The notes: generated by a model not told the origin, from the sequence alone. A stretch of 64,000 bases of DNA from Methanobacterium bryantii (GCF_002287175.1 NZ_LMVM01000023.1:349970-413969), one strand, 5' to 3'; shown: positions 8,260 to 18,132, numbered from the stretch's first letter. Program-made: numbers and translations.

Positions 8260-9753
8260 CTATTTTGAAGCGCTGTTTAAAATATTTTCCAGATATTTTT
8301 TAGTCCTTTCCTCAAAGATACTCTTTCTATGCTTGACAGCATCACCATAATCTGATATAACCTTCTTCTTATTTTTAACACCCGTAAATGACAGTAAAGC
8401 CATTAAAGTGCTTAAAATAGCCCCAAATAAAACAACTCTATGTATCCCTGTTGTTAAATCAACTGCTGCACCTGAAAATAACTGATTTTGAAGCATGAGC
8501 TGTGAAGATATAGCAGAATTTATCAAAAGTCCTGCATAACAAACAGCAAAAACCATGCCCATATCCCTTACAGTTGCAATAATACCCGATGCCATCCCTG
8601 CATTTTTGTGGGACAGTGTTGACATCAATGTTTTATTTGCAGGGGCCTGAAATAATGCCGTACCAAGTCCAAGAAGTGCAAGGCGCCAGAAAACATCTAT
8701 GACACTGGAAGAAACTGTAATTTGAGTCATTAAAAGCATTGCAGCTATGCAAATAACTGATCCAAAGAAAACTGGAATCCGTGACCCTACTCTATCCGAC
8801 AAAGAACCACTTACAGTGGCCATAAACATCATAACTATAGGTGAAGCAGTTAAAACCATACCTGATATACTTGAGCTAAGATGCAAGACTTTCTGCAGGT
8901 AAAAAGGCATTGCAAAAAGCATCATGTACATGCATATATAATTTAAGTGCAAACACGCGTTGAATGCTGAAAATACTTTATTTTTAAATAATTTCAGTTC
9001 TATTATCGGGTTTTTTGATTTTAACTCAGTATGTACAAATATAACAAATGCCATCACCGCGAAAAGCCCCATAATAGCTGCAGTTGTGTAATTTGAGCTT
9101 TCTATAAGATTCAATGCATAAATTATCAGGAACAAATAAGTAAATTGAAGTATCGTTCCAGGAATATCCCACTGGACTTCATTAGATTCGCCACGTTTAA
9201 GCGTGAAATAGCAGATTCCAAATGCCAGAATTCCAACAGGAATATTTATCAAAAATATAGATCTCCAGCCAAAAAGACCATTCATGATTCCACCTATTGC
9301 AGGTCCAAATGCTAAACCTGCTGCAATAGCTACAGAGTATATGCCCATTGCTTTTCCAAGGTAACGCAGTGGAAATGATTTTTCAATGATAACCATTGAA
9401 ACTGAGAGGATCATAGATGCTGTAACCCCCTGCAATCCCCTGAATATAATTAAAGCTGTAATTGAAGGAGATAAACTGCAAAGTAACGAAGATATTACAA
9501 AACCAATAAGTCCCCAAAGAAACAGGCGTTCATGGCCATAAAAATCTCCAAATCTAGCAAAAAACAGCACCAGACCTATAAACATGATCAGATAAGAAGT
9601 CAAAACCCATTCTGCTGTGGCCACATTAACCATGAAAAATTCAGCTATCTGAGGAAGGGAAACATTAGTTATACTGGCATTTATTGGAACCATTAAAGCG
9701 CCTATTGAAACAGCCAGAAGAATTCTCCATTTTTTACCATATTCATCCGTCGT
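8260..9753 (-). CDS. MFS multidrug exporter, 14-helix DHA2 type, damaged start codon
   Basis: A drug:proton antiporter of the EmrB/QacA (DHA2) branch with about 14 membrane helices. Markers include TSYLIMFIGLVLFFARFGDFYGHERLF (motif A region, given in pieces TSYLI and RFGDFYGHERLF) and the motif C helix GLAFGPAIGGIM. The first ATG is at 9693, but that would cut the first helix in half. The frame stays open upstream to 9762 and reads DEYGKKWRILLAVSIGALM, a normal N-terminus and helix 1. The expected ATG position is ACG at 9751-9753. The start therefore seems mutated or non-canonical. An imperfect dyad lies upstream near 9793-9815. Confidence 0.8.
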   Translation of the reverse strand, partial: TTDEYGKKWRILLAVSIGALMVPINASITNVSLPQIAEFFMVNVATAEWVLTSYLIMFIGLVLFFARFGDFYGHERLFLWGLIGFVISSLLCSLSPSITALIIFRGLQGVTASMILSVSMVIIEKSFPLRYLGKAMGIYSVAIAAGLAFGPAIGGIMNGLFGWRSIFLINIPVGILAFGICYFTLKRGESNEVQWDIPGTILQFTYLFLIIYALNLIESSNYTTAAIMGLFAVMAFVIFVHTELKSKNPIIELKLFKNKVFSAFNACLHLNYICMYMMLFAMPFYLQKVLHLSSSISGMVLTASPIVMMFMATVSGSLSDRVGSRIPVFFGSVICIAAMLLMTQITVSSSVIDVFWRLALLGLGTALFQAPANKTLMSTLSHKNAGMASGIIATVRDMGMVFAVCYAGLLINSAISSQLMLQNQLFSGAAVDLTTGIHRVVLFGAILSTLMALLSFTGVKNKKKVISDYGDAVKHRKSIFEERTKKYLENILNSASK

Positions 9754-10012
9754 ACCAAGACCTTACAACTGGTGAAGTTAAAAAACAGCCTATGTCATAC
9801 CGCATACGGCATGAAATTTGATTTTTAAGATTAAAAGAGCAGTTATGTATTTTTAATATATTTTTTTGCGTTTTCGGGATTCTGTAAAAAAAAATTGCAT
9901 TGAAATCCAATTTTAGTTGCACCTTCTATTTCTAGACCTTTTTCAGGAACTATACATTTTATTAATAGACTTTATGGTATACTTTTCAGGATATATAAAT
10001 GTTCTCCAGATT

Positions 10013-10672
10013 TTATACATACCATCCATGCAACTTTTGAGTTACAGTTTCAAAAGTTGGCCCAAACAAGAAAATATTATTATGCAGTGCGTTCTCTATT
10101 TGAACAACTTGCATGCATTCAGACTTCAATTTAGCACATTCAGACATAATTTCAGGTACATCACGCGATCCATAAATAATCAATGATCTACTTTCATCAG
10201 GCTGAAATTGTGGAAGATCATTTAAAATATTGAATACAGTACATTTAGACTCGCGTACCCTATAATCCCTTCGTTCCTCAAGTAATTCCTTAGTTTTAGG
10301 ACTGAATGTTCTGTTCAATGCAGGAGATATCCCAATAGCATAATCTGCACTGCTAATAAGTGAAAGACGCCCACCTAATGAATAGCCCACTGCAGTTACT
10401 TTCCCAAAAGGTCTAAAATGTGAAATAGCCGTTTCAATATCCAAAAGAATATCTCCATCCAGATCAAGCAGGTGTTCACCATGACCCCTAAGATCTATAG
10501 CCCCTACTACAAATCCTTTTTCTGCTATATGCCATGCAACGCCCATCATCTCTTCTTTTAAACCGCCGTAACCATGGACAGCTACAACCGCTCCTATGGG
10601 GTTTGGAGGTTTAAAAGTTACACATGGAACTTTTAAACCGTTGCCGTTAATTATTTCTCTTTCAATTTCCAT
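10013..10672 (-). CDS. alpha/beta hydrolase
   Basis: A 219-residue serine hydrolase. The oxyanion segment VAVHGYGGL is near residue 35, the nucleophile elbow is GYSLGG, an aspartate lies in IIYGSRDVPE, and the last catalytic histidine is in NALHNNIF. It resembles small dienelactone-hydrolase-like or acyl esterase proteins; the substrate is unknown. It lies 41 bases downstream of the flavoprotein gene on the same strand and may be cotranscribed with it. Confidence 0.82.
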   Translation of the reverse strand: MEIEREIINGNGLKVPCVTFKPPNPIGAVVAVHGYGGLKEEMMGVAWHIAEKGFVVGAIDLRGHGEHLLDLDGDILLDIETAISHFRPFGKVTAVGYSLGGRLSLISSADYAIGISPALNRTFSPKTKELLEERRDYRVRESKCTVFNILNDLPQFQPDESRSLIIYGSRDVPEIMSECAKLKSECMQVVQIENALHNNIFLFGPTFETVTQKLHGWYV

Positions 10673-10713
10673 TTTTAGTGTACCATCTTTTAAAAAATAT
10701 AATTTAAAAGTAC

Positions 10714-11274
10714 TTAATCCGCTTTAACCAGCTTCTTACCTATTGCCCTGGCTTTTTCAAGGACATCTTTCTTGTCATTAACTGCCCCCGGAGCATTATT
10801 ATCCTGTGAACTCAACATATCAACGACATTATATCCAAGGAACCCAAACATGTCTCTTGTAGAGTTATAATATCCTTCAAATGTGTTTTCATCAGGATTA
10901 CCCTGAGTAAATACCAGTGCCATATCTTTTTTGCCGTATTTTTCTTCAAAACCAGTCATGAATAAAGCATAAAGTCGGTCTGTGAAGAGTTTTGCCTGGG
11001 CAGTCATCTGCCACATGTAAATTGGAGATCCAAGTACGAAAGCATCTGCTTCTTTTAGTTCTTTATAAATCTCCTGCATATCATCATCTGTAGCACATTC
11101 GCCATCATTGCTTTTACAATGCATACATGCCTTACACGGAGCTATAGCCATTTTATCAAGGTTGAAACTTTTTGTTTCTGCACCCACATCACCTGCTCCT
11201 TTAAGCATTTCTTCAACAAGAATTTCCGTATTACCGCCCTCTCTTGGGCTCCCTATAAATCCAAGTACCTTCAT
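10714..11274 (-). CDS. iron-sulfur flavoprotein (Isf/flavodoxin-like reductase)
   Basis: A 186-residue flavodoxin-fold protein. The FMN phosphate loop is GSPREGGNTE near residue 9. The cysteine cluster CKACMHCKSNDGEC binds a 4Fe-4S centre in the Isf family. LGSPIYMWQMTAQAK is the second FMN-binding loop. Isf proteins of methanogens reduce oxygen species or quinone-like acceptors with ferredoxin electrons. I chose the start at 11274 because GGAGG lies eight bases upstream. It is divergent from the HxlR gene at 11494, its likely regulator. Confidence 0.87.
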   Translation of the reverse strand: MKVLGFIGSPREGGNTEILVEEMLKGAGDVGAETKSFNLDKMAIAPCKACMHCKSNDGECATDDDMQEIYKELKEADAFVLGSPIYMWQMTAQAKLFTDRLYALFMTGFEEKYGKKDMALVFTQGNPDENTFEGYYNSTRDMFGFLGYNVVDMLSSQDNNAPGAVNDKKDVLEKARAIGKKLVKAD

Positions 11275-11493
11275 CTTTTTTGCCTCCATTTAAAAAATAA
11301 ACATATTGATCTTTTCATTAACTGCTCTTAAAAAAGCTTTTATATTATGCAGTAAGAGAGTCTAACTAATAAATCAAGATGGATACCTTAAAGTTATCTC
11401 TCAAATTCCATTCGATGTCTGTTTGGAGTTAGTTAAGTAGATTTTGTAACTATTAAGTGACTAAGTAACCAGTTAGTAACCGGGTGAAAATAT

Positions 11494-11892
11494 ATGGCTA
11501 ATGAAATGACATGCGATAGCTTCTGTCCTGTAAGTAAAGCGTTAGTATTTATCAGTAAAAAATGGAGTATTGAAATAATTCGGGACATGTTCTTTGGTAA
11601 GAAACGTTTTAAAGAATTTAAAGAAGGCAAACCTAATTTAAGCAACAAAGTTTTATCTGATTGTCTTAAAAATCTGGAAAATAACGGGATTATCCAAAAG
11701 AAAATAATTAATTCAACACCCATTTCTACAGAGTACTATTTAACTGAACGCGGGAAAGCATTAAATAAAGTCATATACGAACTAGCTGTTTTTGCTTTGG
11801 AAGACTGTGAAGATGACGAGTATAAAGAAGAATCCACCCGTATAAGAATAAAACAGGATTTTAGGGAAACTTTACAGATAAATGATCAATGA
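11494..11892 (+). CDS. HxlR family winged-helix regulator
   Basis: A 132-residue HxlR-type repressor. It has the N-terminal sensing cysteine (CDSFCPVSKALVFIS), the winged-helix core KKWSIEIIRDMFFGKKRF, and SNKVLSDCLKNLENNGII. HxlR proteins respond to electrophiles or oxidants and commonly control nearby oxidoreductases. The divergent iron-sulfur flavoprotein gene is the obvious target. Three GTAAC repeats at 11450-11482 just upstream of the start, including AGTAACC twice, are candidate operator sites. Confidence 0.87.
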   Translation: MANEMTCDSFCPVSKALVFISKKWSIEIIRDMFFGKKRFKEFKEGKPNLSNKVLSDCLKNLENNGIIQKKIINSTPISTEYYLTERGKALNKVIYELAVFALEDCEDDEYKEESTRIRIKQDFRETLQINDQ

Positions 11893-12108
11893 TTATAACG
11901 ATGATTCAATGATTTCGCAGCTCAAACACGAGCATTCCCCAACCAAAGATTTTTGAAATGTTTTTACATGTCTCGAAAACAGTGTTTTCCCCGGCTTTTT
12001 CAAGGAAAATATGGGGCAGATCAACACACAATGATAAAAGAAGAATTTCAGGGAAACTTTACAAATAGATGATTAACTACTGATTATCTAACTAAAAAGA
12101 GGTATATA
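11893..12108. repeat. duplicated HxlR gene tail flanking a hairpin element
   Basis: The last 40-odd bases of the HxlR gene (about 11850-11894) recur, diverged, at about 12040-12085. The second copy still encodes a KNFRETLQIDD-like tail matching the intact DFRETLQINDQ. Between the copies is palindromic sequence, including a perfect GAAAACA-G-TGTTTTC dyad at 11974-11988 and TTCCCCGG. This looks like the end of a lost second HxlR gene with a palindromic element beside it. Confidence 0.5.
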
Positions 12109-12739
12109 TTGGCTAAAAACGACTTAATTTCAGAAATATCTGATAAAAATGTAGATGTAGACAAATTCGCTGAAATTGTAATTAATAACGAGTCCATACA
12201 TCAGAGAATGATAAATCAGATGTTAAACAACATATATAATTGTATACTACCATTCATATAACGTTTAGCTAAAGCAACTGAATTAAATCCGGAATTATTC
12301 TATAACTACTGGATGATTTCGCTTCACTGTTAGATCACAAGAATTCGTATCATCGAGATTTTGGTCTACATAATGCTAATTTAACGAAGGTAGATAATGA
12401 AGGTAAATTTTCATCTGCATCTAAAAGTTATTTTAAACGTATGAATGATGCCAAATTCATGCCTGCACGCCACTGCATCCAGAATACAGCAAAAATTCTG
12501 GCAAAAGAGAACTAACGGAAGATATTTTAGATATTTTATTAAATATGGATGAATTATGTAATTTTTCCGGAAAACAAAAAGCTTTACTAAAATCCGATGT
12601 TATAGCTGTATTTGACAAATTTTACGAACAAATAGACAGGAAAGAGAGGATAAATAAATTTGTCAAAGCTGAATTGGGCAGTATTAGCCCAAAAACTAAA
12701 AAAAGAGCCAGAGAATTCATTTCGAAGTATGAAATTTAA
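12109..12739 (+). pseudogene. broken helical-repeat protein gene
   Basis: A GAGGT site and a TTG start at 12109 open a frame of 50 codons (AKNDLISEISDKNVDVDKFA...) that stops at 12259. Further downstream another frame reads DDFASLLDHKNSYHRDFG and NDAKFMPARHCIQNTAKIL. After a frameshift near 12510 the last part, MDELCNFSGKQKALLKSDV to FISKYEI, runs to 12739. The parts fit one helical, HEAT-like protein of about 200 residues. At least two frameshifts, and perhaps a deletion, have killed it. Confidence 0.75.
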
Positions 12740-12768
12740 AAATTTTTAATTGAGTTTAAGGAGATTCT

Positions 12769-13464
12769 ATGAAAACATGGAATACAAAAAGTTGCACAAT
12801 TTATCAACTTTTAGAAGGAAGAAGTAACTCTTTTTTAATCAATTCACAAAATAATTACATTCTGATTGATACTGGCCGTGCAAATTCATGGAAAAAATTA
12901 AGCAGCAAACTTGACGAAATTCTAGGTAAAAATAAATTATCCGGTTTAATATTAACCCACGCTCATTTCGACCACGTGGAAAATACGGCTAAGATAAAGG
13001 AGAAATATAAATCCAGAATAATTGTTCATCAAAGCGAATTAGAATATATTATGCAAGGTAACAGCCCATTACCCAAGGGAAGTAACTTAGCCACAGGATT
13101 TATGGTTAATGTACTTGGAAAAAAGTTGCAATCTAAATATCAATATGAAAAGGTTAATCCAGATATTATTGTAGGTGAAAAATATGATTTAATTGATTTT
13201 GGGTTCAATGCATATATTATACATACTCCCGGCCACTCAAAAGGATCTATGAGTATTATTATTGATAATGAAATTGCCGTTGTAGGTGATGCCATGTTTG
13301 GAGTTTTTGGAAATTCTATATACCCCCCTTTTGCTGATGATCCTGAAACTATGATTAAAAGCTGGAATAAATTAATCAATACTAATTGTGATTTGTTTTT
13401 ACCGGGTCATGGGAAAGAAATCAGCCAAAAATTATTGGAAAGCCAATATGAAAAGTATAAATAA
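12769..13464 (+). CDS. MBL-fold metallo-hydrolase
   Basis: A 231-residue metallo-beta-lactamase-fold hydrolase. The metal site motif THAHFDHVEN is near residue 63, the second histidine is in HTPGHSKGS, the bridging aspartate in VVGDAMFG and the last histidine in LFLPGHGKE. These are all the ligands expected for a two-metal site. The branch is like glyoxalase II and related general hydrolases; the substrate is unknown. AAGGAG precedes the ATG. Confidence 0.88.
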   Translation: MKTWNTKSCTIYQLLEGRSNSFLINSQNNYILIDTGRANSWKKLSSKLDEILGKNKLSGLILTHAHFDHVENTAKIKEKYKSRIIVHQSELEYIMQGNSPLPKGSNLATGFMVNVLGKKLQSKYQYEKVNPDIIVGEKYDLIDFGFNAYIIHTPGHSKGSMSIIIDNEIAVVGDAMFGVFGNSIYPPFADDPETMIKSWNKLINTNCDLFLPGHGKEISQKLLESQYEKYK

Positions 13465-13539
13465 AAATTATAAACGCAACAAATATTAATGTATTAAGTT
13501 AAGATAGAATACCATCATTTAAGGTTTGTAGGTGTCCCA

Positions 13540-14598
13540 ATGATTTCTAATCTTAAAAAAATGTCATTTTCAACGGTAATTCCACTTATAATAATATTAA
13601 CACTTCTTTCTCTTGGAATTTTAATTCCAATAATTTCTATGGTGATTTTTGGAGCTATTTTAGCCTATTACGTCAGGTACATATCCAAAAAAATCAGACC
13701 TTATGTTAAATACAATACTCTATCTGTTTTTTTGGGAATGATTATACTTGCCATCCCGGTTATTTTGCTGTTATATTTCACATTCAGTCAATTTTTAAGT
13801 ATTGCCGGATCCTTTTTCGGATCGCTTCAACAGGCAGCTACAGGCAATTCTACAATGAATCTACCTCAAATAACTGATGCTGTACAGAATCTCGGCCTTC
13901 CGGGCAACATTTCACATGGCATTGATGAAACTATAAAATCATCCATCACTCAATTTATATCTTACATTGCTAAATTAGCAGTCGATTTAGTGAGTTCCCT
14001 TCCAGGCATTGCTGCACAGCTCCTTATACTGATCTTTTCGATATTTTACTTTGCCCGTGATGGAGACAAAGTAATGGCATATATAACAGATATCATCCCC
14101 GATAAGGACAAAGAATTCTACCAGCAGATATTTAACAGTGCCGATGATGTTCTCAAAAGTATTATAGTTGGTAATGTTATCCCTGCAGCTATCCTTGGTG
14201 TGCTGTCTGGAATCCTGTATTTCTTCCTCGGATATCCTTATGCAGTATTACTAGCCATTATAAGTGGAATAGCAATGTTTATACCCATTATTGGCCCATG
14301 GATAGTCTATGGAATCCTTGGAGTTTTCAGTGTCCTTTTAGGGAACACTTTTCAGGGAATTATGGTCATTTTCTTCGGCTGGATAATCGAAACTTCAACC
14401 GACTTTTATATCCGGCCCAGAATTTCAGTTCAATACTCAGAAGTTCATCCGCTGGTCTTTTTACTTGGATTTATTTATGGAGCGGTGACAATGGGCATTC
14501 CAGGCTTATTTATAGGGCCTTTGATACTGGGAATTACTTATGCAGCTTTTAAAATTTATCGAAAAGAAAAAGTGAAGTCAAAAAACACCCAAAATTAA
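13540..14598 (+). CDS. AI-2E family transporter (UPF0118)
   Basis: A 352-residue membrane protein of the AI-2E/UPF0118 family. It has paired N-terminal helices, a long central extracytoplasmic region (FFGSLQQAATGNS...) and a C-terminal helix cluster with the family signature PIIGPWIVYG and GIPGLFIGPLILG. Family members export small molecules or run Na+/H+ exchange; the archaeal substrate is unknown. Monocistronic, with convergent nitroreductase downstream. Confidence 0.87.
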   Translation: MISNLKKMSFSTVIPLIIILTLLSLGILIPIISMVIFGAILAYYVRYISKKIRPYVKYNTLSVFLGMIILAIPVILLLYFTFSQFLSIAGSFFGSLQQAATGNSTMNLPQITDAVQNLGLPGNISHGIDETIKSSITQFISYIAKLAVDLVSSLPGIAAQLLILIFSIFYFARDGDKVMAYITDIIPDKDKEFYQQIFNSADDVLKSIIVGNVIPAAILGVLSGILYFFLGYPYAVLLAIISGIAMFIPIIGPWIVYGILGVFSVLLGNTFQGIMVIFFGWIIETSTDFYIRPRISVQYSEVHPLVFLLGFIYGAVTMGIPGLFIGPLILGITYAAFKIYRKEKVKSKNTQN

Positions 14599-14637
14599 AA
14601 CTATTTTTTAGTTTTGAAAATGGTCAATTGTCATCTT

Positions 14638-15396
14638 TTATTCCATCTTTAAACTGGCAACATATTCATGTCCCTTAAGCATTTTCATTTTTACTGTTTT
14701 ATCAAATATAATTTCAGCTTTCTTACCAAAATGCTCTGCTGCAATCTGCAAGTGGCAGATAGCAATGCCTACATCTATAGGAATGTATTTTTTTGTGAAC
14801 CGTTTAATGAAACCAGGCTCAACACTGTAAACATGAATTAAATTTTTATTACCAGTAAAAAACCATGGCTGACTGTTAGTTGCAGATGGAGCAATACGTG
14901 CCGCTTCCAGTAGTTCGTCTGCGCCAGCTATGTCAGTTATTTCACCAATAGATTTTCTTTTAAACTCTGAAACACTGCTTCTGTGCAATGATCTGGGATC
15001 TTTAGGTTTTCCAAAGGCTATGAAAATTACAAAGTCGAGGTTGGAACTCCCCAATAATTCTTTAGTAGGGGATGGAATTCCCTGCCAGCAGCTGCCTAAA
15101 CCATTAGCTGAAAAAAACAAATCAGCCTGTTGCAGCATATAACCTATATTGGTTAAATAACCTTCTTTAACCTCTGAAAACACCGCTATATAATGTGGTG
15201 CTTCTTTCATCATTCTTCTTTTAACATAATCAGGCGATATGATCTTCAATTCAGTTTTAATATCATCATAGATAGGTTTTAATGAATTGAGATACCCTGA
15301 AATTTCTTTAAGTCTAGCATCGTCAAGAGGAGTTAAATCATAATTTCTAATTGATTTCCTCTTGAATATGTGGGAGTAAAATTCAGTTTTTTCCAT
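14638..15396 (-). CDS. nitroreductase family protein
   Basis: A 252-residue nitroreductase-fold flavoprotein of the two-domain branch. KRKSIRNYDLTPLDDARLKE is the FMN-binding start, YMLQQADLFFSANGLGSCW carries the flavin-face glycines, and AARIAPSATNSQPWFF is the second signature. It probably reduces quinone-like or nitro compounds with FMN. It is convergent with the AI-2E gene. Confidence 0.85.
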   Translation of the reverse strand: MEKTEFYSHIFKRKSIRNYDLTPLDDARLKEISGYLNSLKPIYDDIKTELKIISPDYVKRRMMKEAPHYIAVFSEVKEGYLTNIGYMLQQADLFFSANGLGSCWQGIPSPTKELLGSSNLDFVIFIAFGKPKDPRSLHRSSVSEFKRKSIGEITDIAGADELLEAARIAPSATNSQPWFFTGNKNLIHVYSVEPGFIKRFTKKYIPIDVGIAICHLQIAAEHFGKKAEIIFDKTVKMKMLKGHEYVASLKME

Positions 15397-15617
15397 TTTT
15401 ACACCTTAATAATATTTTCGCCATAATATCATTTATAAACATCGTTTATCCAATATTAGTTTATAGAATCTAATTTTAGGCTTTAAATTTCCATTATTAT
15501 TAATTATTTTATTATTTTTTTAAAAGTTAACAAACTATCTAAATAGATAACTAAAAAAGGATAAATATAACTATTTAAATAGTAATATATATTGTTAAAA
15601 TAGTATGAGTAGATTGT

Positions 15618-15779
15618 ATGGCAGATAACGAAATCGTGCAAATTGCAATGAGGGCAGAAGTAGATCTTAAAAATGAAATTAAAATAATGGCCATCAAAAA
15701 AGGAATAACGATGAATGATCTTCTTATTAGGTATGTTAAGGATGGAATAGAGAGGGATAAGCGAGAAGAAAATGGATAA
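15618..15779 (+). CDS. small ribbon-helix-helix-like protein
   Basis: A 53-residue protein, MADNEIVQIAMRAEVDLKNE and so on, ending in IERDKREENG. The pattern of a short beta strand (VQIAMRAEV) followed by two helices, KNEIKIMAIKKG and MNDLLIRYVKDGI, fits the CopG/Arc ribbon-helix-helix fold. It is likely a DNA-binding regulator or an antitoxin-like protein. No toxin gene is beside it. The upstream spacer contains direct repeats of CTATTTAAATAG-like sequence (about 15535-15585). Confidence 0.6.
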   Translation: MADNEIVQIAMRAEVDLKNEIKIMAIKKGITMNDLLIRYVKDGIERDKREENG

Positions 15780-15807
15780 TTTTAAATTTCACCTAAGTTA
15801 TAGCAGA

Positions 15808-18132
15808 TTAAATCCTATCTTTATATTCTAATTCCCCAAATGTAATCCTAAATTCAGTTCCAGCAGTCTTATCCACTTCTAAATTTCCTTTTAATTGATT
15901 TACGAGGATTGTTACCATTTTTAAGCCAAGAGTTTCAACATTTTCCATATCAAGATCTTCAGGTAATCCCACCCCATTATCAGATACAACAAGTTTCAAG
16001 TTATCCTTCTGCAGTTTTTTGAGTCCAACTTTTACTATATCTTCATTATTAGGGCATGGAAATGCATATTTAAGACTGTTAGTTACAAGCTCATTAATAA
16101 TTAAACCACAAGGTATAGCTGTATCAATATCCATCTCTAAATTATCCATATCTATTTTTAGATCGATAGTTCCTTTTTTAACTCCATAAGAATAAAATAG
16201 ATCAGAAACAAGACTTTCTATGTATTCTTTAAAGTTTATATCCTTAAGATCTTCAGATTGATACAGCTTTTCATGGACCATCGCCATAGTTTTAACCCGA
16301 TTCTGGCTTTCCTTCAGGACACTTATAGATTCTTCTCCCTCTACACACCGGGTTTGCAGGTTGAGCAAACTTGATATGATCTGAAGGTTATTCTTCACCC
16401 TATGGTGAATTTCTCTTAAAAGTACCTCTTTTTCCATTAAAGACTCTTTAATTTTATTTTCAGCTATTTTGTTATCGGTAATATCTAAAAGAGATATCAA
16501 ACTTTTCTTAGTTCCCGGAATTATAGCAACAGTTGCGAATATATCTTTAATCCTGCCATGCCTATCAACAAATTTTAATTCATAGTTTCTTGGAGCTAAA
16601 TTAGGGTCAATACGCCTTATATTATGATATTCTTCTATTTTATCTTTGTAATCAGAGGCAACAAATTCTTTCCAGCTTTTTTTACCCTCTATTTCTTCTT
16701 TTGAATATTCATAAAGTTTTTCAAATTCTGCATTTACAAGGGATATTGTAGTATCTTCCTCAATTATAATTGTCGCAGTTCCAGTATTTTCAAATATAGT
16801 CCTGTAATATGCCTCCGATCTTTTAATTCGCTTTTCTGCTTTTTTACGATCGCTAATATCTTTGGAAACCCCTATAACTCCAATCATTTTACCATTTGCA
16901 TCATGCATTATTGTTTCCCTTACATCCACATACACTTTAGAACCATCTTTTCTTTTACCTTCCCATTCCCCATTATATTCGCCAAATTTCAATATTCCTT
17001 CTAAATCAGGTTTAAAGTAACGTTTGTTCCTATTTAAATACAGCATTTCAATATTTTTATCAATTATTTCTTCTTCCAGGTAGCCATAAATTGTTTCTGC
17101 TCCCTTATTCCAGTAAATAATTCTTCCCTGAACATCATATACAATTACACAATCCCGGACATTAGTTAAAATATTTGCCTGAAACTGCAGCATATTTTCT
17201 GTCCTTTTACGTTCTATGACAGGGTGCGTAGTAACAACAACACCATCTATTCCTGGAACACCTATTAAATTCTGAAATACAGATTCTACAGGAATATATT
17301 CACCATCTGCTCTTCTAATCCTAAATTCTGTTGGAATCTCGGGATTTCGTTTTTCATAAACTTCGCATAAATTCATTTTTACTCTTTCTAGATCGTCAGG
17401 ATGAACAAAGTTCAGAGGGTTTTTTCCTATAAAATATCCCTCAAGATAACCAAGAATACGTTTTGATGATGGAGAATCAAATATAATACGCCCACCCTTA
17501 TCAAGTATGCGGATTAAATCACTGGAATTATTAATTAAAGAGTGGAACCTTTCTTCACTTTCCTGTAAAACCAGTTTGCTGTCCAGTAATCTTTTCTTCT
17601 CCAGGCCCATTTCACCAATAACACTTGCCAGGTTTGTAAGAAAACTCATGGCTTTTTCAATAAACTCTTCAGAGAACACATCGACTTTAGATAGTGCATC
17701 CAAATATTCATCTTCATCAAACCCATATTTATGTGCCTGTTGCCTGAAAAATTCCATATTTGGAGGTTTAAAGAAAAATTGGCCTGTAAAAAGGTTAGCT
17801 AAATGTTCACCTTCAATATAAATTGGCACAGCTATGTCCACAAGGCCATTAAGACATATATGGCTGGATTGTTTTTCACCGGCCTTTAATTTGTCACAAA
17901 TTTTAGTACCGCTTTCTATACACTTTTTAAGGGTTTCAGGATGTTTACGGTGGAAATTTAAACAAATATCCTGCCAGCCTATAGCAACAGAACCGTCCCT
18001 AGACTCAAAAACATTTCCATCCAAATCTTCTAAAGCAGATATAACTCCGGTTAATTCATAAAAACTAGTTAATAGCTCCTTAATCTTATCTATATCCACC
18101 AGATCTGTGAAAGAATAATTGTTAGACGTCAT
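15808..18132 (-). CDS. PocR-PAS sensor histidine kinase
   Basis: A 774-residue soluble kinase. A PocR ligand-binding domain (about 10-180, with CLNFHRKHPETLKKC and CLNGLVDIAVPI) is followed by three PAS domains (about 190-310, 315-430 and 440-555). Next comes a HisKA_2-type dimerisation box with the phospho-acceptor histidine in LLREIHHRVKNNLQIISS (about 575), and a HATPase (NELVTNSLKYAF, SDNGVGLP). No membrane helix is present, so it senses a cytoplasmic signal. No response regulator is adjacent; the lone receiver at 3.6 kb is one candidate partner. Confidence 0.9.
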   Translation of the reverse strand: MTSNNYSFTDLVDIDKIKELLTSFYELTGVISALEDLDGNVFESRDGSVAIGWQDICLNFHRKHPETLKKCIESGTKICDKLKAGEKQSSHICLNGLVDIAVPIYIEGEHLANLFTGQFFFKPPNMEFFRQQAHKYGFDEDEYLDALSKVDVFSEEFIEKAMSFLTNLASVIGEMGLEKKRLLDSKLVLQESEERFHSLINNSSDLIRILDKGGRIIFDSPSSKRILGYLEGYFIGKNPLNFVHPDDLERVKMNLCEVYEKRNPEIPTEFRIRRADGEYIPVESVFQNLIGVPGIDGVVVTTHPVIERKRTENMLQFQANILTNVRDCVIVYDVQGRIIYWNKGAETIYGYLEEEIIDKNIEMLYLNRNKRYFKPDLEGILKFGEYNGEWEGKRKDGSKVYVDVRETIMHDANGKMIGVIGVSKDISDRKKAEKRIKRSEAYYRTIFENTGTATIIIEEDTTISLVNAEFEKLYEYSKEEIEGKKSWKEFVASDYKDKIEEYHNIRRIDPNLAPRNYELKFVDRHGRIKDIFATVAIIPGTKKSLISLLDITDNKIAENKIKESLMEKEVLLREIHHRVKNNLQIISSLLNLQTRCVEGEESISVLKESQNRVKTMAMVHEKLYQSEDLKDINFKEYIESLVSDLFYSYGVKKGTIDLKIDMDNLEMDIDTAIPCGLIINELVTNSLKYAFPCPNNEDIVKVGLKKLQKDNLKLVVSDNGVGLPEDLDMENVETLGLKMVTILVNQLKGNLEVDKTAGTEFRITFGELEYKDRI

